Positions 48,601 through 56,672 of a stretch of DNA of 64,000 bases are shown piece by piece (position 1 is the stretch's first letter; the number at the start of each line of letters is the position of its first letter). The stretch is from Luteimonas saliphila (GTDB lineage Bacteria > Pseudomonadota > Gammaproteobacteria > Xanthomonadales > Xanthomonadaceae): contig NZ_JAETWA010000014.1 of the NCBI RefSeq assembly GCF_016774335.1, forward strand, positions 220,606 through 284,605, read 5' to 3'. A program made the translations under genes and the position numbers. The notes beneath the pieces are model-generated. The model saw only the letters and a program-made list of their open reading frames with translations. It was not told where the DNA came from and did not search any database.

Positions 48601-50625
48601 ACGCTGCAGGTGCCCGACTTCAACGGCACGCTGCGGGTGTCGGCCCTGGTGTACTCCGCCGACAGCTACGGCAGCCGCGACGTCGAGACGATCTCGCGGG
48701 CGCCGATCGTGGCCGAGGCGAGCATGCCGCGGGTGATGGCACCGGGCGACCGTGCGACGGTCACGCTCGATCTCACCAACTTCACTGGCAAGGCCGGCGA
48801 GTTCGACGTCCGCGTGGACGGCATCGGCCCGGTATCGATTTCCGAGGGTGCGCGCAAGGCGAGCCTGGCGGTCGACGGCATATCGACGCTCAGCTTCCCG
48901 CTGGCCGCGAACACCGGATACACGGTCGCGAAAGTGCGCGTGCGGGTGGACGGCAACGGCTTCAAGGTCGACCGCAGCTACGACCTGCCGGTGCGCCCGG
49001 CGTGGCCGTCGGTGCTGCGTTCGAGCACGCGCGTGCTGCAGTCGCCGGCGCCGGTGACGCTCGACGGCTCGCTGGCGAGCGGGCTGATGCCCGACTCGGT
49101 GGTGGCGCAGTTCACCGTCAGCGCATTGCCCCCGATCCCGTTCGCCAGCGCGATCCGCGGCGCGCTCGGCTATCCCTATGGTTGCGCCGAGCAGACCACC
49201 AGCAAGGGGTATGCGGCGTTGCTGCTGGACGAGCCGACCGCGAAGATGCTGGGCATCGCCGACGTCGACACCGGCAAGCGCCGGCAGTACGTCGAAGGGG
49301 CGTTCGGCCGGCTGGCGTCGATGCAGATCGCCTCGGGGCATTTCTCGATGTGGGGCGACGATGGCTACGTCAACCCCGTGCTGACGCCGTACATCGTCGA
49401 GTTCCTGCTCGACGCGCGCGACGCCGGCTTCAACGTGCCCGAGGCGGTGCTGCAGAAGGCGCTGGAACGGCTCAACGAGGACCTGCTGGCCGGTGGCAAC
49501 CAGTTCTACGGTCGCGACCACCGTTCGCACCTGCGCTTCGCCTACCAGGCCTACGCCGGCTACGTGCTCGCCCGCGTCAACCGCGCGCCGCTGGGCACGC
49601 TGCGCGCGCTGTACGACAACGATCGCAGGAACACGCTCACCGCATTGCCGCTGGTGCACCTGGGCCTGGCCCTGTCGCTGCAGGGCGACAAGGTCCGCGG
49701 CGAGAAGGCGGTCGAGGACGCGTTCGCGTTCAAGGGCGACCGGCCGGGCTACCTGTGGGACTACGGCAGCCCGCTGCGCGACCAGTCGCTGATGGTGGCG
49801 CTGACCCACGAGCGCGGCCAGGTGCGCGCGGCGTACGATGCCAGGGCGATCGAGGTCGGCCGCGAGCTGGACGTGCGTCGCAACCGCGGCTGGCTGTACC
49901 TGAGCACGCAGGAGCAGATCGCGCTGGCGCGGCTGGGCAAGGCGCTGGCGTCGGCCCAGGGCAAGCAGGTGTCCGGCACGCTGGTGGAGGGCGGCGTGAG
50001 CCAACCGGTGCCGGCGGCGCGCGTGGTCGGGCGTACCTACGACGGCGGGACGCTGGCCAAGGGCGTGCGTTTCGATCCGCAGGGCCCGCCCTCGGGTGAC
50101 GCGGGACCGCTGTTCGTCAGCATCGACGTGGCCGGCGTGCCGACCTCGGCGCCGGCGGTCGACGCCAGCCGGATCAAGGTCGAGCGCGCGCTGTACACCA
50201 CCGAGGGCAAGCCGTGGACCCCGGCACCGCTGAAGGAGGGCGAGGCGCTGATCGTCGCGCTGTCGATCACCAGCGACGTGGCGATGCCCGATGCCCTGCT
50301 CACCGACCTGCTGCCGGCCGGGCTGGAGCTCGAGAACTTCAACCTCGGCGACGCCAAGCAGTGGGCGGACGTGGTGGTCGAGGGCATCGAGATCAACGAC
50401 CGCTCCGATGCCGCCGACGTCGAGCACGAGGAGTTCCGCGACGACCGCTACGTCGCCGCGCTCGACCTCGATCCGGGCCGCACGGCACGGGTGTTCTACC
50501 TGGTGCGCGCGGTAACCCCGGGCACGTACACCGTGCCGCCGCCGATGGTGGAGGACATGTACCGGCCACAGATCCGCGGCGTGGGACGGGCGGTGCCGGG
50601 GACGATCACGGTGGTGCAGCCATGA
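45673..50625 (+). CDS. Alpha-2-macroglobulin-like lipoprotein (YfhM type)
   Basis: This 1650-residue protease trap has a signal sequence and lipobox ending AAGC, with Cys32 as the lipidation site. Long macroglobulin beta-sandwich domains follow. The thioester motif CAEQ (1171-1174, in YPYGCAEQTTSKGY) can form an internal Cys-Gln thioester that links covalently to attacking proteases. A helical thioester domain and C-terminal domains follow. The start at 45673 has GGGGGGA upstream; the long open frame further upstream is antisense to other genes. In many proteobacteria this protein is encoded beside pbpC and is thought to guard the periplasm. Here pbpC lies at 57991, after an inserted exporter and regulator operon. 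Confidence 0.95.
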   Translation: MGLAARFGMRAGGRVARCLALLGLLAVAAAGCQRNDSGQLPAVSGEAIRGERDAVEGFGLVRAWPDQSSQSLAIALEFSRPLVGTQDFDKLVTFAEPVAEPSGWTLSEDGRILRYPHVEADAHYTLRISGELTAADGSKLGQDREEKVYTGELDPVVGFASQGSVLPAKESRGLPVVSVNVAEVDVEFLRLKESSLPKFFAEYQRGGRRGSWELDSRWGDKAPMSQLAEPVYVNRFVLGGERNERVLTYLPLQDIAELQQPGLYFAVMKKAGSFQDQFETAFFTVSDIGLHARAYKDKLFVHTASLRDGNALGSAELRILDARGETIYKASTDANGNALVDYTLDAAHVLVASRGNDVSMLPFNQPALDLSEFAVSGRENAWFDVFAWSGRDLYRPGETVRVSALLRDNDGKPVVAKDGKAQTLFARLKRPDGKTFFETRLQPGALGYFGFEKVVPVDAPTGRWQVEFRTDPSSKEAVQGMTLRIEEFLPERMKLDLESAEAVLRPGQPLKLQAIGAYLYGAPASGNRFTAKLAVAVEQHPLEGMPGWFFGDPTVALPREAKDVVDATLDAQGRLAQDIALPEEVKATTPVAAVVSGSLYETGGRSVNRTLKRVLWPAEALVGVRPQFDDKDGADANANPGFELLRVGSDGKPRPGKGLQVTLVREHRDYHWRHDEDSGWDYEYSSRFENVETRTVDVGETATRLNFPVEWGEYRVDVLDPATKLVTRYPFRAGWSWGDENRGLDARPDKVKLSFDKTAYRAGDRLRVTLTPPHPGHGLLMVESDRMLYVQAIEAKAGGNSFEIPVTADWERHDVYVTALVFRGGSAASKVTPARAVGVAHVPMDRRDRRIAVGLKAPERMRPEGPLQVVLSAPQLAGKEAYATVAAVDVGILNITRYPVPDARRHFFAQRRLGVDAWDIYGRVIESHEGGTARLRFGGDVALAALPQARRPTARVQTVDLFAGPVKLDAQGNAKLTLQVPDFNGTLRVSALVYSADSYGSRDVETISRAPIVAEASMPRVMAPGDRATVTLDLTNFTGKAGEFDVRVDGIGPVSISEGARKASLAVDGISTLSFPLAANTGYTVAKVRVRVDGNGFKVDRSYDLPVRPAWPSVLRSSTRVLQSPAPVTLDGSLASGLMPDSVVAQFTVSALPPIPFASAIRGALGYPYGCAEQTTSKGYAALLLDEPTAKMLGIADVDTGKRRQYVEGAFGRLASMQIASGHFSMWGDDGYVNPVLTPYIVEFLLDARDAGFNVPEAVLQKALERLNEDLLAGGNQFYGRDHRSHLRFAYQAYAGYVLARVNRAPLGTLRALYDNDRRNTLTALPLVHLGLALSLQGDKVRGEKAVEDAFAFKGDRPGYLWDYGSPLRDQSLMVALTHERGQVRAAYDARAIEVGRELDVRRNRGWLYLSTQEQIALARLGKALASAQGKQVSGTLVEGGVSQPVPAARVVGRTYDGGTLAKGVRFDPQGPPSGDAGPLFVSIDVAGVPTSAPAVDASRIKVERALYTTEGKPWTPAPLKEGEALIVALSITSDVAMPDALLTDLLPAGLELENFNLGDAKQWADVVVEGIEINDRSDAADVEHEEFRDDRYVAALDLDPGRTARVFYLVRAVTPGTYTVPPPMVEDMYRPQIRGVGRAVPGTITVVQP

Positions 50626-50643
50626 TCCGGGGATAGCGCAGGC

Positions 50644-50676
50644 GTACGGTTCCGGACGCCGCGTCCGGAATCGTAC
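50644..50676. promoter_or_regulatory. 15-bp palindrome: terminator or enhancer for sigma-54 activator
   Basis: GTACGGTTCCGGACG (50644-50658) and CGTCCGGAATCGTAC (50662-50676) pair at 14 of 15 positions plus one G-T, with a 3-nt loop. It follows the alpha-2-macroglobulin stop by 18 bp, so it could end that transcript, though no T-tract follows. It also lies about 100 bp upstream of the predicted sigma-54 start site, the normal distance for an NtrC-type enhancer. Confidence 0.6.
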
Positions 50677-50740
50677 CTGTGCTGCGTGGAAGTCCTGCGC
50701 AAGACGTCTATTGGTTCAGTGGTTTACGCGAAGCGCCCGG

Positions 50741-50757
50741 TTGGCATGGGGATTGCT
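50741..50757 (+). promoter_or_regulatory. Sigma-54 (-24/-12) promoter of the exporter operon
   Basis: TTGGCATGGGGATTGCT has GG (50743-50744) and GC (50755-50756) separated by exactly 10 bp and matches the sigma-54 consensus around both elements. Transcription would start about 12 bp later, almost at the chosen start codon of the HlyD-like gene. The operon encodes its own sigma-54 activator. Confidence 0.65.
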
Positions 50758-50768
50758 GACGATTGGGC

Positions 50769-52022
50769 ATGGATATCGCGAAAGCCCGTGGCGGCCCGGC
50801 ATGGCGCCGCCCGAGGAATCTCTGGATCGTCGCCGCCGCGTTGGCCCTGTCGGCGCTTGCGTGGCTGCTGTCGGGACTGGACCGCGCGGCGCCTTCGGCG
50901 GCGGCCAGGGATCTGTGGATCGACGCGGCGCGGCACGGCGAGATGCTGCGCGAGATCCGCGCCGTCGGCACGCTGGTGCCGCGCAACACGCGCTGGATCA
51001 CGGCCCGCGCCACTGCGACCGTACAGGACGTGATGGTGGAGCCGGGCGCGAGGGTCGAAGCCGATACGCCGATCCTGCGCCTGGCGAACCCGGAACTGGA
51101 AGCGAACCTGCGCAGGGCGGAAGCGGCACTGGCCGGCGCGGAGGCGGACGTGCTGGCGACGCGTACTTCGTTGCGTTCGCAGTTGCTCGACCAGCGCTCG
51201 CAGCTCGCCCAGGTGGAAGCGGAATGGCGCATCGCCGAGGTCAGGGCGCAGGCCAACGAGCGTGCCCATGCCGCGGGCGTGATCTCGGCGATCGAGTTGC
51301 GGCAGAGCCAGATCACCGACGTGCAGAACCGGGAGCGCTCGGATATCGAACGGCAGCGGGTGGACACGTTCCGCGAGAACATGGCGGCGCAGCTGCAGGC
51401 GGCGCAGGCTCGGCGCGACGAAGCGGCCAGCCTGCTGGCGATCGCACGCCAGCAGGTCGAGGCGCTGGACGTGAAGGCCGGCATCGGCGGCATCTTGCAG
51501 CAGGTCGAGGCGGAGGCGGGGCAGCAGGTCGAGATGGGCGCGATGCTCGCGCGTGTGGCCCGTCCCGACGACCTGATCGGCCGCCTGCAGGTGTCCGAAG
51601 TACTGGCCAAGGACCTTGCGCTCGACCTACCGGCGACCGTGGACACCCGAAACGGCGTTGCCGAGGCTCGCGTGTCGCGCATCGACCCGGCGGTGGTGGA
51701 CGGCAGCGTCGTGGTCGACGTGTCGTTCGTCGGCGGACTCCCCGCGGGCGCGCGACCCGACCTGTCGGTCGAAGGCCGCATCCGCCTCGGCCGGCTGGAG
51801 GACGTGGTCAGTCTCGCGCGTCCGCCGTTGGCGGTGCCAGGCAGCGCCTCGTCGCTGTTCGTGCTCGATGCCGATGGCAGGACCGCGCGTCGCGTGCGCG
51901 TCCGCTACGGCGCCGCGTCCAGCGACCGCATCGAAGTCGTCGAGGGCCTGGGCCCGGGCGACCGCGCCATCCTGTCCGACACCAGCCAGTGGGACGACTA
52001 CGACGTCCTGCGCCTGCGCTGA
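50769..52022 (+). CDS. HlyD/RND-type periplasmic adaptor protein
   Basis: This 417-residue adaptor has an N-terminal membrane anchor (LWIVAAALALSALAWLL). A lipoyl-like beta domain starts IRAVGTLVPRNTRWITARA; then comes a coiled-coil hairpin of about 100 residues with many Ala, Glu, Arg and Gln, then beta-barrel domains. Such proteins link an inner-membrane pump to an outer-membrane channel. Next to a MacB/LolD-type ATPase and FtsX-like permease it should act like MacA. The ATG at 50769 lies at the predicted sigma-54 transcript start, so the mRNA may be leaderless. No outer-membrane partner is encoded here. Confidence 0.88.
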   Translation: MDIAKARGGPAWRRPRNLWIVAAALALSALAWLLSGLDRAAPSAAARDLWIDAARHGEMLREIRAVGTLVPRNTRWITARATATVQDVMVEPGARVEADTPILRLANPELEANLRRAEAALAGAEADVLATRTSLRSQLLDQRSQLAQVEAEWRIAEVRAQANERAHAAGVISAIELRQSQITDVQNRERSDIERQRVDTFRENMAAQLQAAQARRDEAASLLAIARQQVEALDVKAGIGGILQQVEAEAGQQVEMGAMLARVARPDDLIGRLQVSEVLAKDLALDLPATVDTRNGVAEARVSRIDPAVVDGSVVVDVSFVGGLPAGARPDLSVEGRIRLGRLEDVVSLARPPLAVPGSASSLFVLDADGRTARRVRVRYGAASSDRIEVVEGLGPGDRAILSDTSQWDDYDVLRLR

Positions 52023-52041
52023 TCACCCAGAGGAAGACCGC

Positions 52042-52806
52042 ATGACCGCAACTCCCGCCCGTGCCGATGCGCCGCTGATCCGCCTGGACGGCGTGCGCAA
52101 GGTGTTCCATACCGACGAGATCGAAACCCATGCGCTGTCCGACATCGCGCTCGACATCGCGCAGGGCGAATTCATCGCCGTCACCGGACCGTCTGGCTGC
52201 GGCAAATCGACGCTGCTGTCGATCCTCGGCCTGCTCGACCAGGCCAGCGGCGGCCGCTACCTGCTCAAGGGCGACGATGTGGCGGGACTGGACGGGCGCC
52301 GCCGCTCGCGGGTGCGCAATGGCGAGATCGGCTTCATCTTCCAGGCGTTCAACCTCATCGCCGACCTCAACGTCGAGGAGAACGTGGCGTTGCCGCTGAC
52401 CTACCGCGACGACGTTCCCGCCGACCAGCGCAGGCGTCGCGTGCGCGAGGTGCTGGAACTGGTGGGCATGAGCCATCGCGGCAGACACTACCCCGGCCAG
52501 TTGTCCGGTGGCCAGCAGCAGCGCGTGGCGGTGGCGCGGTCGCTGGTCGGCGATCCGTCGATCCTGCTTGCGGACGAGCCGACCGGCAACCTCGACACCC
52601 GCAACGGCGAAACCGTGATGCAACTGCTGGAACAATTGCACGAGAGCGGCACGACGCTGTGCATGGTGACCCACGATCCTGCGTTCGCGCGACGCGCGCA
52701 GCGGATCGTGCACATGCTCGACGGCCGCATCGTCGACGAGGACACGTTCGAGCGCGTGCGCCACGAACGCGACATCCCCGTGCCGGGGCAGGAGGCGCCG
52801 CGATGA
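52042..52806 (+). CDS. ABC transporter ATPase (MacB/LolD type)
   Basis: This 254-residue ATPase has Walker A GPSGCGKST, IGFIFQAFNLIADLNVEENVALPL, the signature LSGGQQQRVAVARSL, and Walker B SILLADEPTGNLDTRNGE with the conserved switch MVTHDP. The NLDT and FNL features place it with ATPases that drive FtsX-type mechanotransmission permeases rather than importers. GAGGAAG precedes the start 19 bp after the adaptor gene. Its stop overlaps the permease start as ATGA. Confidence 0.94.
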   Translation: MTATPARADAPLIRLDGVRKVFHTDEIETHALSDIALDIAQGEFIAVTGPSGCGKSTLLSILGLLDQASGGRYLLKGDDVAGLDGRRRSRVRNGEIGFIFQAFNLIADLNVEENVALPLTYRDDVPADQRRRRVREVLELVGMSHRGRHYPGQLSGGQQQRVAVARSLVGDPSILLADEPTGNLDTRNGETVMQLLEQLHESGTTLCMVTHDPAFARRAQRIVHMLDGRIVDEDTFERVRHERDIPVPGQEAPR

Positions 52807-55229
52807 CCCGTGCGGACGTGCTGTTCGCGGAGCTGGGGCAGGCGTGGCGTGCGCTGCTGCGGCGTCCCGGCTACTTCGCGCTGGCGTCGCTGACGTTGGC
52901 GCTGGGCGTGGCCGCGGCGACCTCGGTGTTCGCGCTGCTCGACAGGGCGCTGCTGCGTCCCTTGCCCTATCCGGAGCCGGAGCGCCTGGCGATGTTGGGT
53001 GCGGAATTCGTCGAAGGCTACGCCAGCGCGGCGCCGGGATACCGCAGTGCGCTGCGGCGCCTGGACGGCGTGGAGTCCATGGGCCTGGTCGCCGGTTTCA
53101 CCCGCAACAGCAACGTCGCCGTCGGCGACAGCGCGGAGGTGGTCCCGTCGCTGCTCGCCGACGGCGGCTTCCTGCCGACCCTGGGCCTGCCGATGGCATT
53201 GGGGCGCAACTTCAGCGATGACGAGATCCAGCCGAACGGTCCGATGGCGGTGATCCTCGACCACGGCTTCTGGCGCCGGCAGTTCGGGGGCGATCCGTCG
53301 GCGATCGGTTCGAGCCTGCAGGTCGAGGGCCGCGCCGTGGCCATCGTCGGCGTACTGCCGGCGGACCTGCAATGGGCGGACCGGTTCGACATCCTGCTGC
53401 CGTTGCAGGCGGCCTCGACAAGCACCAACATGGCGACCAACGAACTCCTGGTCGCCAGGTTGTCGCCTGGCACGCGGATCGAGGAGATGGACGCCGCGAT
53501 CGAGCCGCTGTTGCGCGCCGCCTATGCCGACCAGCCCGGGACGAGCGCCGAGGACCTGCGCTGGCTGGAGAACGTAGGCATGGGCGCGAAGCCGCTTTCC
53601 AACTTCTTCACCTTGCGCGCGCAGACGCTTTGGATGTTCTTCGCCGCCGCCGCCTGCGTGCTGCTGATCGCGGCGATCAATCTCGGCAACCTGATGCTGG
53701 TGCGCGCGCTGTCGCGTTCGCACGCAGGCGCGGTGCGCGCGGCACTGGGCGCACCGCGCTTGCGGCTGGCGTTCCCGTCGATGGCGGAGGCGCTGCTGGT
53801 GGGCCTGTGCGGCGCAGCTGCGGGGCTGGCGTTGGCCTGGGCCGGGCTGCGCCTGTTCGGTGGCCTGGTGCCCGCCGAGTGGATGCGCGGCGGCGAGCCG
53901 GGACTGACGGTCGCCAGCCTCGCATTCGCGTTGCTGTGCGCGGTCGCGTTCGCGTTGCTCGGTGCCTTGCTGGGCGCATGGCGAGGACGCGCGCGTTCGC
54001 TGACGAGCGAACTGTCGGGGGGCGGGCGCGTGGGCTGGAGCCGGGGCGCAGGGCGCCTCGGCCGGGCGCTCGTGGTCGCGCAGGTTGCGGTCGCCTCGCT
54101 GCTGCTGATCGGGGCGGGACTTTTCGCGCTCAGCCTGCATCACCTGCTGTCGGTGCCCATGGGGTTCGAAAGCCGGCACATCGTGGCGTTCGCGCTGTCG
54201 CCGGTGCGCGAATCGCAGCCGGACCTGGCATCGACGCTCGAACAGACCCGCCGCATCCTGGAAGGCTTCGAACGCCTGCCGGGCGTGGAGGCCGCCACGG
54301 TCGCCAACGTGGCGCCGACGCGCGGACAGTTCAACATGGGCTTCGAATTCCCCGACGGCCGCACGGTCTCGACGCAGTATCGGCTGGTCGGGCCGGGCTA
54401 CGCGGACGCCATCGGCTTGCCTTTGCTGTCTGGCCGCACGCTGGAACTCGCCGACGCGGCGGGGCGCGAGCCGGTGGCGGTGGTCAACGCACAGTTCGCG
54501 CGCGCCTATCTCAACGGCGATGCGCTGGGCAAGACGGTGCGGCTGTCGTTCGACGGGGCGCCGCCCATGCGCATCGTCGGTGTGGTCGGCGACACCCGGC
54601 AGTTCGGCCCGGCGCATCCGGCGCCGGCGATCCTCTACGCGCCGTTCGCGCAGGCGCCGGAACAGATATGGGAACTGGTGCGCGGCTACATCCCGCTGCA
54701 CTACATGGTGCGGCTGAAACCCGGTGCCGGCGTGGGCGAGCGGGAGATCCGCGCGGTCGTCGCGCAGGCGTCGCCGACCCAGCCGATCTCGGGGGTGCAG
54801 ACGATGGAGGCCGTGGTCGCGGAGTCCACAGGCGAGCAGAAGCTCAACCTGTTGCTGGTCGGCCTGTTCGCCGCGCTCGCGCTTCTGCTCGCCACCGTCG
54901 GGCTCTATGCGGTGATGGCGGTCGCGGTGGAGGCCCGGCGCCATGAGTTCGGTGTGCGCGCCGCGCTGGGCGCACCGCCAGGACGACTGTTGCGACAGGT
55001 ACTGCGGGAAGGGATGGCGCAGGTTGCGTTGGGACTCGCGATCGGACTTGCGGCAGCGCTGTCGATGTCGCGCCTGGTGCAAAGCCTCCTGTTCGAGGTC
55101 GGCGCCGCCGATCCGGTCGCCATCGGCACCGTGCTCGTGGTGCTCACGACCGCCGGCCTGCTCGCCAGCCTCGGGCCGGCGCTGCGCGCTGCGCGCGTGC
55201 CTCCGATGCAGGCGCTGCGCGCGGACTGA
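52803..55229 (+). CDS. FtsX-like ABC permease (MacB periplasmic-core type)
   Basis: This 808-residue permease has an N-terminal helix (LASLTLALGVAAATSVFALL), a MacB-like periplasmic core and a first FtsX domain of three helices (MFFAAAACVLLIAAINLGNL and following). A second periplasmic core and a C-terminal FtsX domain follow, so it is a duplicated permease resembling the ADOP type of orphan permeases. The beginning RPGYFALASLTLALG and RPLPYPEPERL are typical of that group. Unlike orphans, it has its own ATPase immediately upstream with ATGA overlap. It probably exports or extracts a peptide or lipid from the inner membrane; substrate unknown. Confidence 0.92.
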   Translation: MTRADVLFAELGQAWRALLRRPGYFALASLTLALGVAAATSVFALLDRALLRPLPYPEPERLAMLGAEFVEGYASAAPGYRSALRRLDGVESMGLVAGFTRNSNVAVGDSAEVVPSLLADGGFLPTLGLPMALGRNFSDDEIQPNGPMAVILDHGFWRRQFGGDPSAIGSSLQVEGRAVAIVGVLPADLQWADRFDILLPLQAASTSTNMATNELLVARLSPGTRIEEMDAAIEPLLRAAYADQPGTSAEDLRWLENVGMGAKPLSNFFTLRAQTLWMFFAAAACVLLIAAINLGNLMLVRALSRSHAGAVRAALGAPRLRLAFPSMAEALLVGLCGAAAGLALAWAGLRLFGGLVPAEWMRGGEPGLTVASLAFALLCAVAFALLGALLGAWRGRARSLTSELSGGGRVGWSRGAGRLGRALVVAQVAVASLLLIGAGLFALSLHHLLSVPMGFESRHIVAFALSPVRESQPDLASTLEQTRRILEGFERLPGVEAATVANVAPTRGQFNMGFEFPDGRTVSTQYRLVGPGYADAIGLPLLSGRTLELADAAGREPVAVVNAQFARAYLNGDALGKTVRLSFDGAPPMRIVGVVGDTRQFGPAHPAPAILYAPFAQAPEQIWELVRGYIPLHYMVRLKPGAGVGEREIRAVVAQASPTQPISGVQTMEAVVAESTGEQKLNLLLVGLFAALALLLATVGLYAVMAVAVEARRHEFGVRAALGAPPGRLLRQVLREGMAQVALGLAIGLAAALSMSRLVQSLLFEVGAADPVAIGTVLVVLTTAGLLASLGPALRAARVPPMQALRAD

Positions 55230-55262
55230 CCGATTCCCGCCGGCAGCCGCTAGACTTGCGCC

Positions 55263-56672
55263 ATGCGTGTTCCGGACGAGACGGGCAAGGGAAACGCGTC
55301 GCGCATCCTCGTCGTCGACGACCAGCCCGACGTGCGCGAAGCCTTGCGCATGCTGTTGCGCACCGAGGGATACGAAGCCGTGGGCGCCGGTTCCCCCGAC
55401 GAGGCGCTCGGCCTGCTGCGCGGCGAAGGGGGCGAATTCGCCGCTGCACTGGTCGACATGAACTACCGCATCGACACCACCTCGGGCGAGGAGGGACTGG
55501 CGCTGGTGGCCGGCATCGCCGCCGAACGCCCCGGCTTGCCGGTGGTCGCGATGACCGCGTGGGGAAGCGTGGAGCTGGCGGTGGAGGCGATGCGCCGCGG
55601 TGCCGCGGACTTCATCGAGAAGCCCTGGCAGAACGCGCGCCTGCTGAACGTGCTGGAGAGCCGCATCGCACTGGAGCGCAGCCGGCGCGGCGAACGGCGG
55701 CTGAGCGAGGCGCAGTCGCTGGCGTTGCGCGATGCGGATGACGCTTTCGTCGCGGTGTCCCCGTCGATGCAGCGCCTGGTCGGCGAACTGCGGCGGATCG
55801 CCGGCAGCCACGCGGGCGTGCTGCTGCTCGGCGAGAACGGCACCGGCAAGAGCCTGCTCGCGCGACGGGTGCACCAGTGGTCGCCGCGTCGCGCGCGGCC
55901 GTTCGTGAAGGTAGACGTTGGTGGGTTGGCGCCGACGCTGTTCGAATCCGAATTGTTCGGCCACGTGCGCGGCGCGTTCACCGACGCCCGCCAGGAGCGT
56001 GCGGGCCGCTTCGAGCTGGCCGATGGCGGTACGCTGTTTCTCGACGAGATCGGCAACCTGCCGCTCGAACAGCAGCCCAAGCTGCTGCGGGCGATCGAGG
56101 AAGGGGAATTCGAACGCCTGGGCTCGGCGCGCACGCAGCGTGTGGACGTGCGCATCGTCGCCGCGACCAACACCGATCTCGCCGGGGCGGTGGCGGCGGG
56201 CCGCTTCCGCCAGGACCTGTTGTACCGGCTGAACACCTTCCAGATCGTGGTGCCGCCGTTGCGCGAACGCAGCGAGGACATCCTGCCCCTTGCGAGGCAT
56301 TACCTCGCGGTCGCGTGCGTTCGCTACCGCCGTCCGCAGCCCACCCTGGACGGAGACGCCGAACGCGCGTTGTCGGCGTATCCGTGGCCGGGCAATGTCC
56401 GCGAACTCGCGCACGCGATGGAGCGCGCTGCGCTGCTGGTCGATTCGCCGCGATTGCGCGCGGCGGACCTCGGACTGCAGGCGGCCCAGGGCGAAGGATC
56501 GCAGGCGATCGAAGCGATGACGCTCGAACAGGCCGAGGCCTGGCTGCTGCGCCGCGCACTGCGCGCGGCGAGGGGCAACCTGCAGGCGGCGGCGGACCGG
56601 CTGGGCATCACCCGGCAGAGCCTGTACCGACGGCTCGAGAAGCACGGCATCGGCCAAGATGGCGAGGATTGA
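55263..56672 (+). CDS. NtrC-family sigma-54-dependent response regulator
   Basis: This 469-residue activator has a receiver domain (residues 12-130, phosphorylatable Asp65 in ALVDMNY). The AAA+ domain has Walker A GENGTGKS (190-197) and Walker B GTLFLDE (256-262), and the C-terminal Fis-type helix-turn-helix reads AAADRLGITRQSLYRRLEKHG. The sigma-54-contact loop, normally GAFTGA, reads GAFTDA (237-242). It should activate the operon's own sigma-54 promoter at 50741. It overlaps the kinase gene by 14 bp. Confidence 0.95.
   Translation: MRVPDETGKGNASRILVVDDQPDVREALRMLLRTEGYEAVGAGSPDEALGLLRGEGGEFAAALVDMNYRIDTTSGEEGLALVAGIAAERPGLPVVAMTAWGSVELAVEAMRRGAADFIEKPWQNARLLNVLESRIALERSRRGERRLSEAQSLALRDADDAFVAVSPSMQRLVGELRRIAGSHAGVLLLGENGTGKSLLARRVHQWSPRRARPFVKVDVGGLAPTLFESELFGHVRGAFTDARQERAGRFELADGGTLFLDEIGNLPLEQQPKLLRAIEEGEFERLGSARTQRVDVRIVAATNTDLAGAVAAGRFRQDLLYRLNTFQIVVPPLRERSEDILPLARHYLAVACVRYRRPQPTLDGDAERALSAYPWPGNVRELAHAMERAALLVDSPRLRAADLGLQAAQGEGSQAIEAMTLEQAEAWLLRRALRAARGNLQAAADRLGITRQSLYRRLEKHGIGQDGED

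Noticed and set aside
46588..50427. Minus-strand open frame of 1279 codons across the alpha-2-macroglobulin gene
   Set aside because: Antisense frames stay open by chance at this GC content. The translation has no family resemblance and is full of Arg/His/Ala, while the plus strand encodes a clear lipoprotein with thioester.
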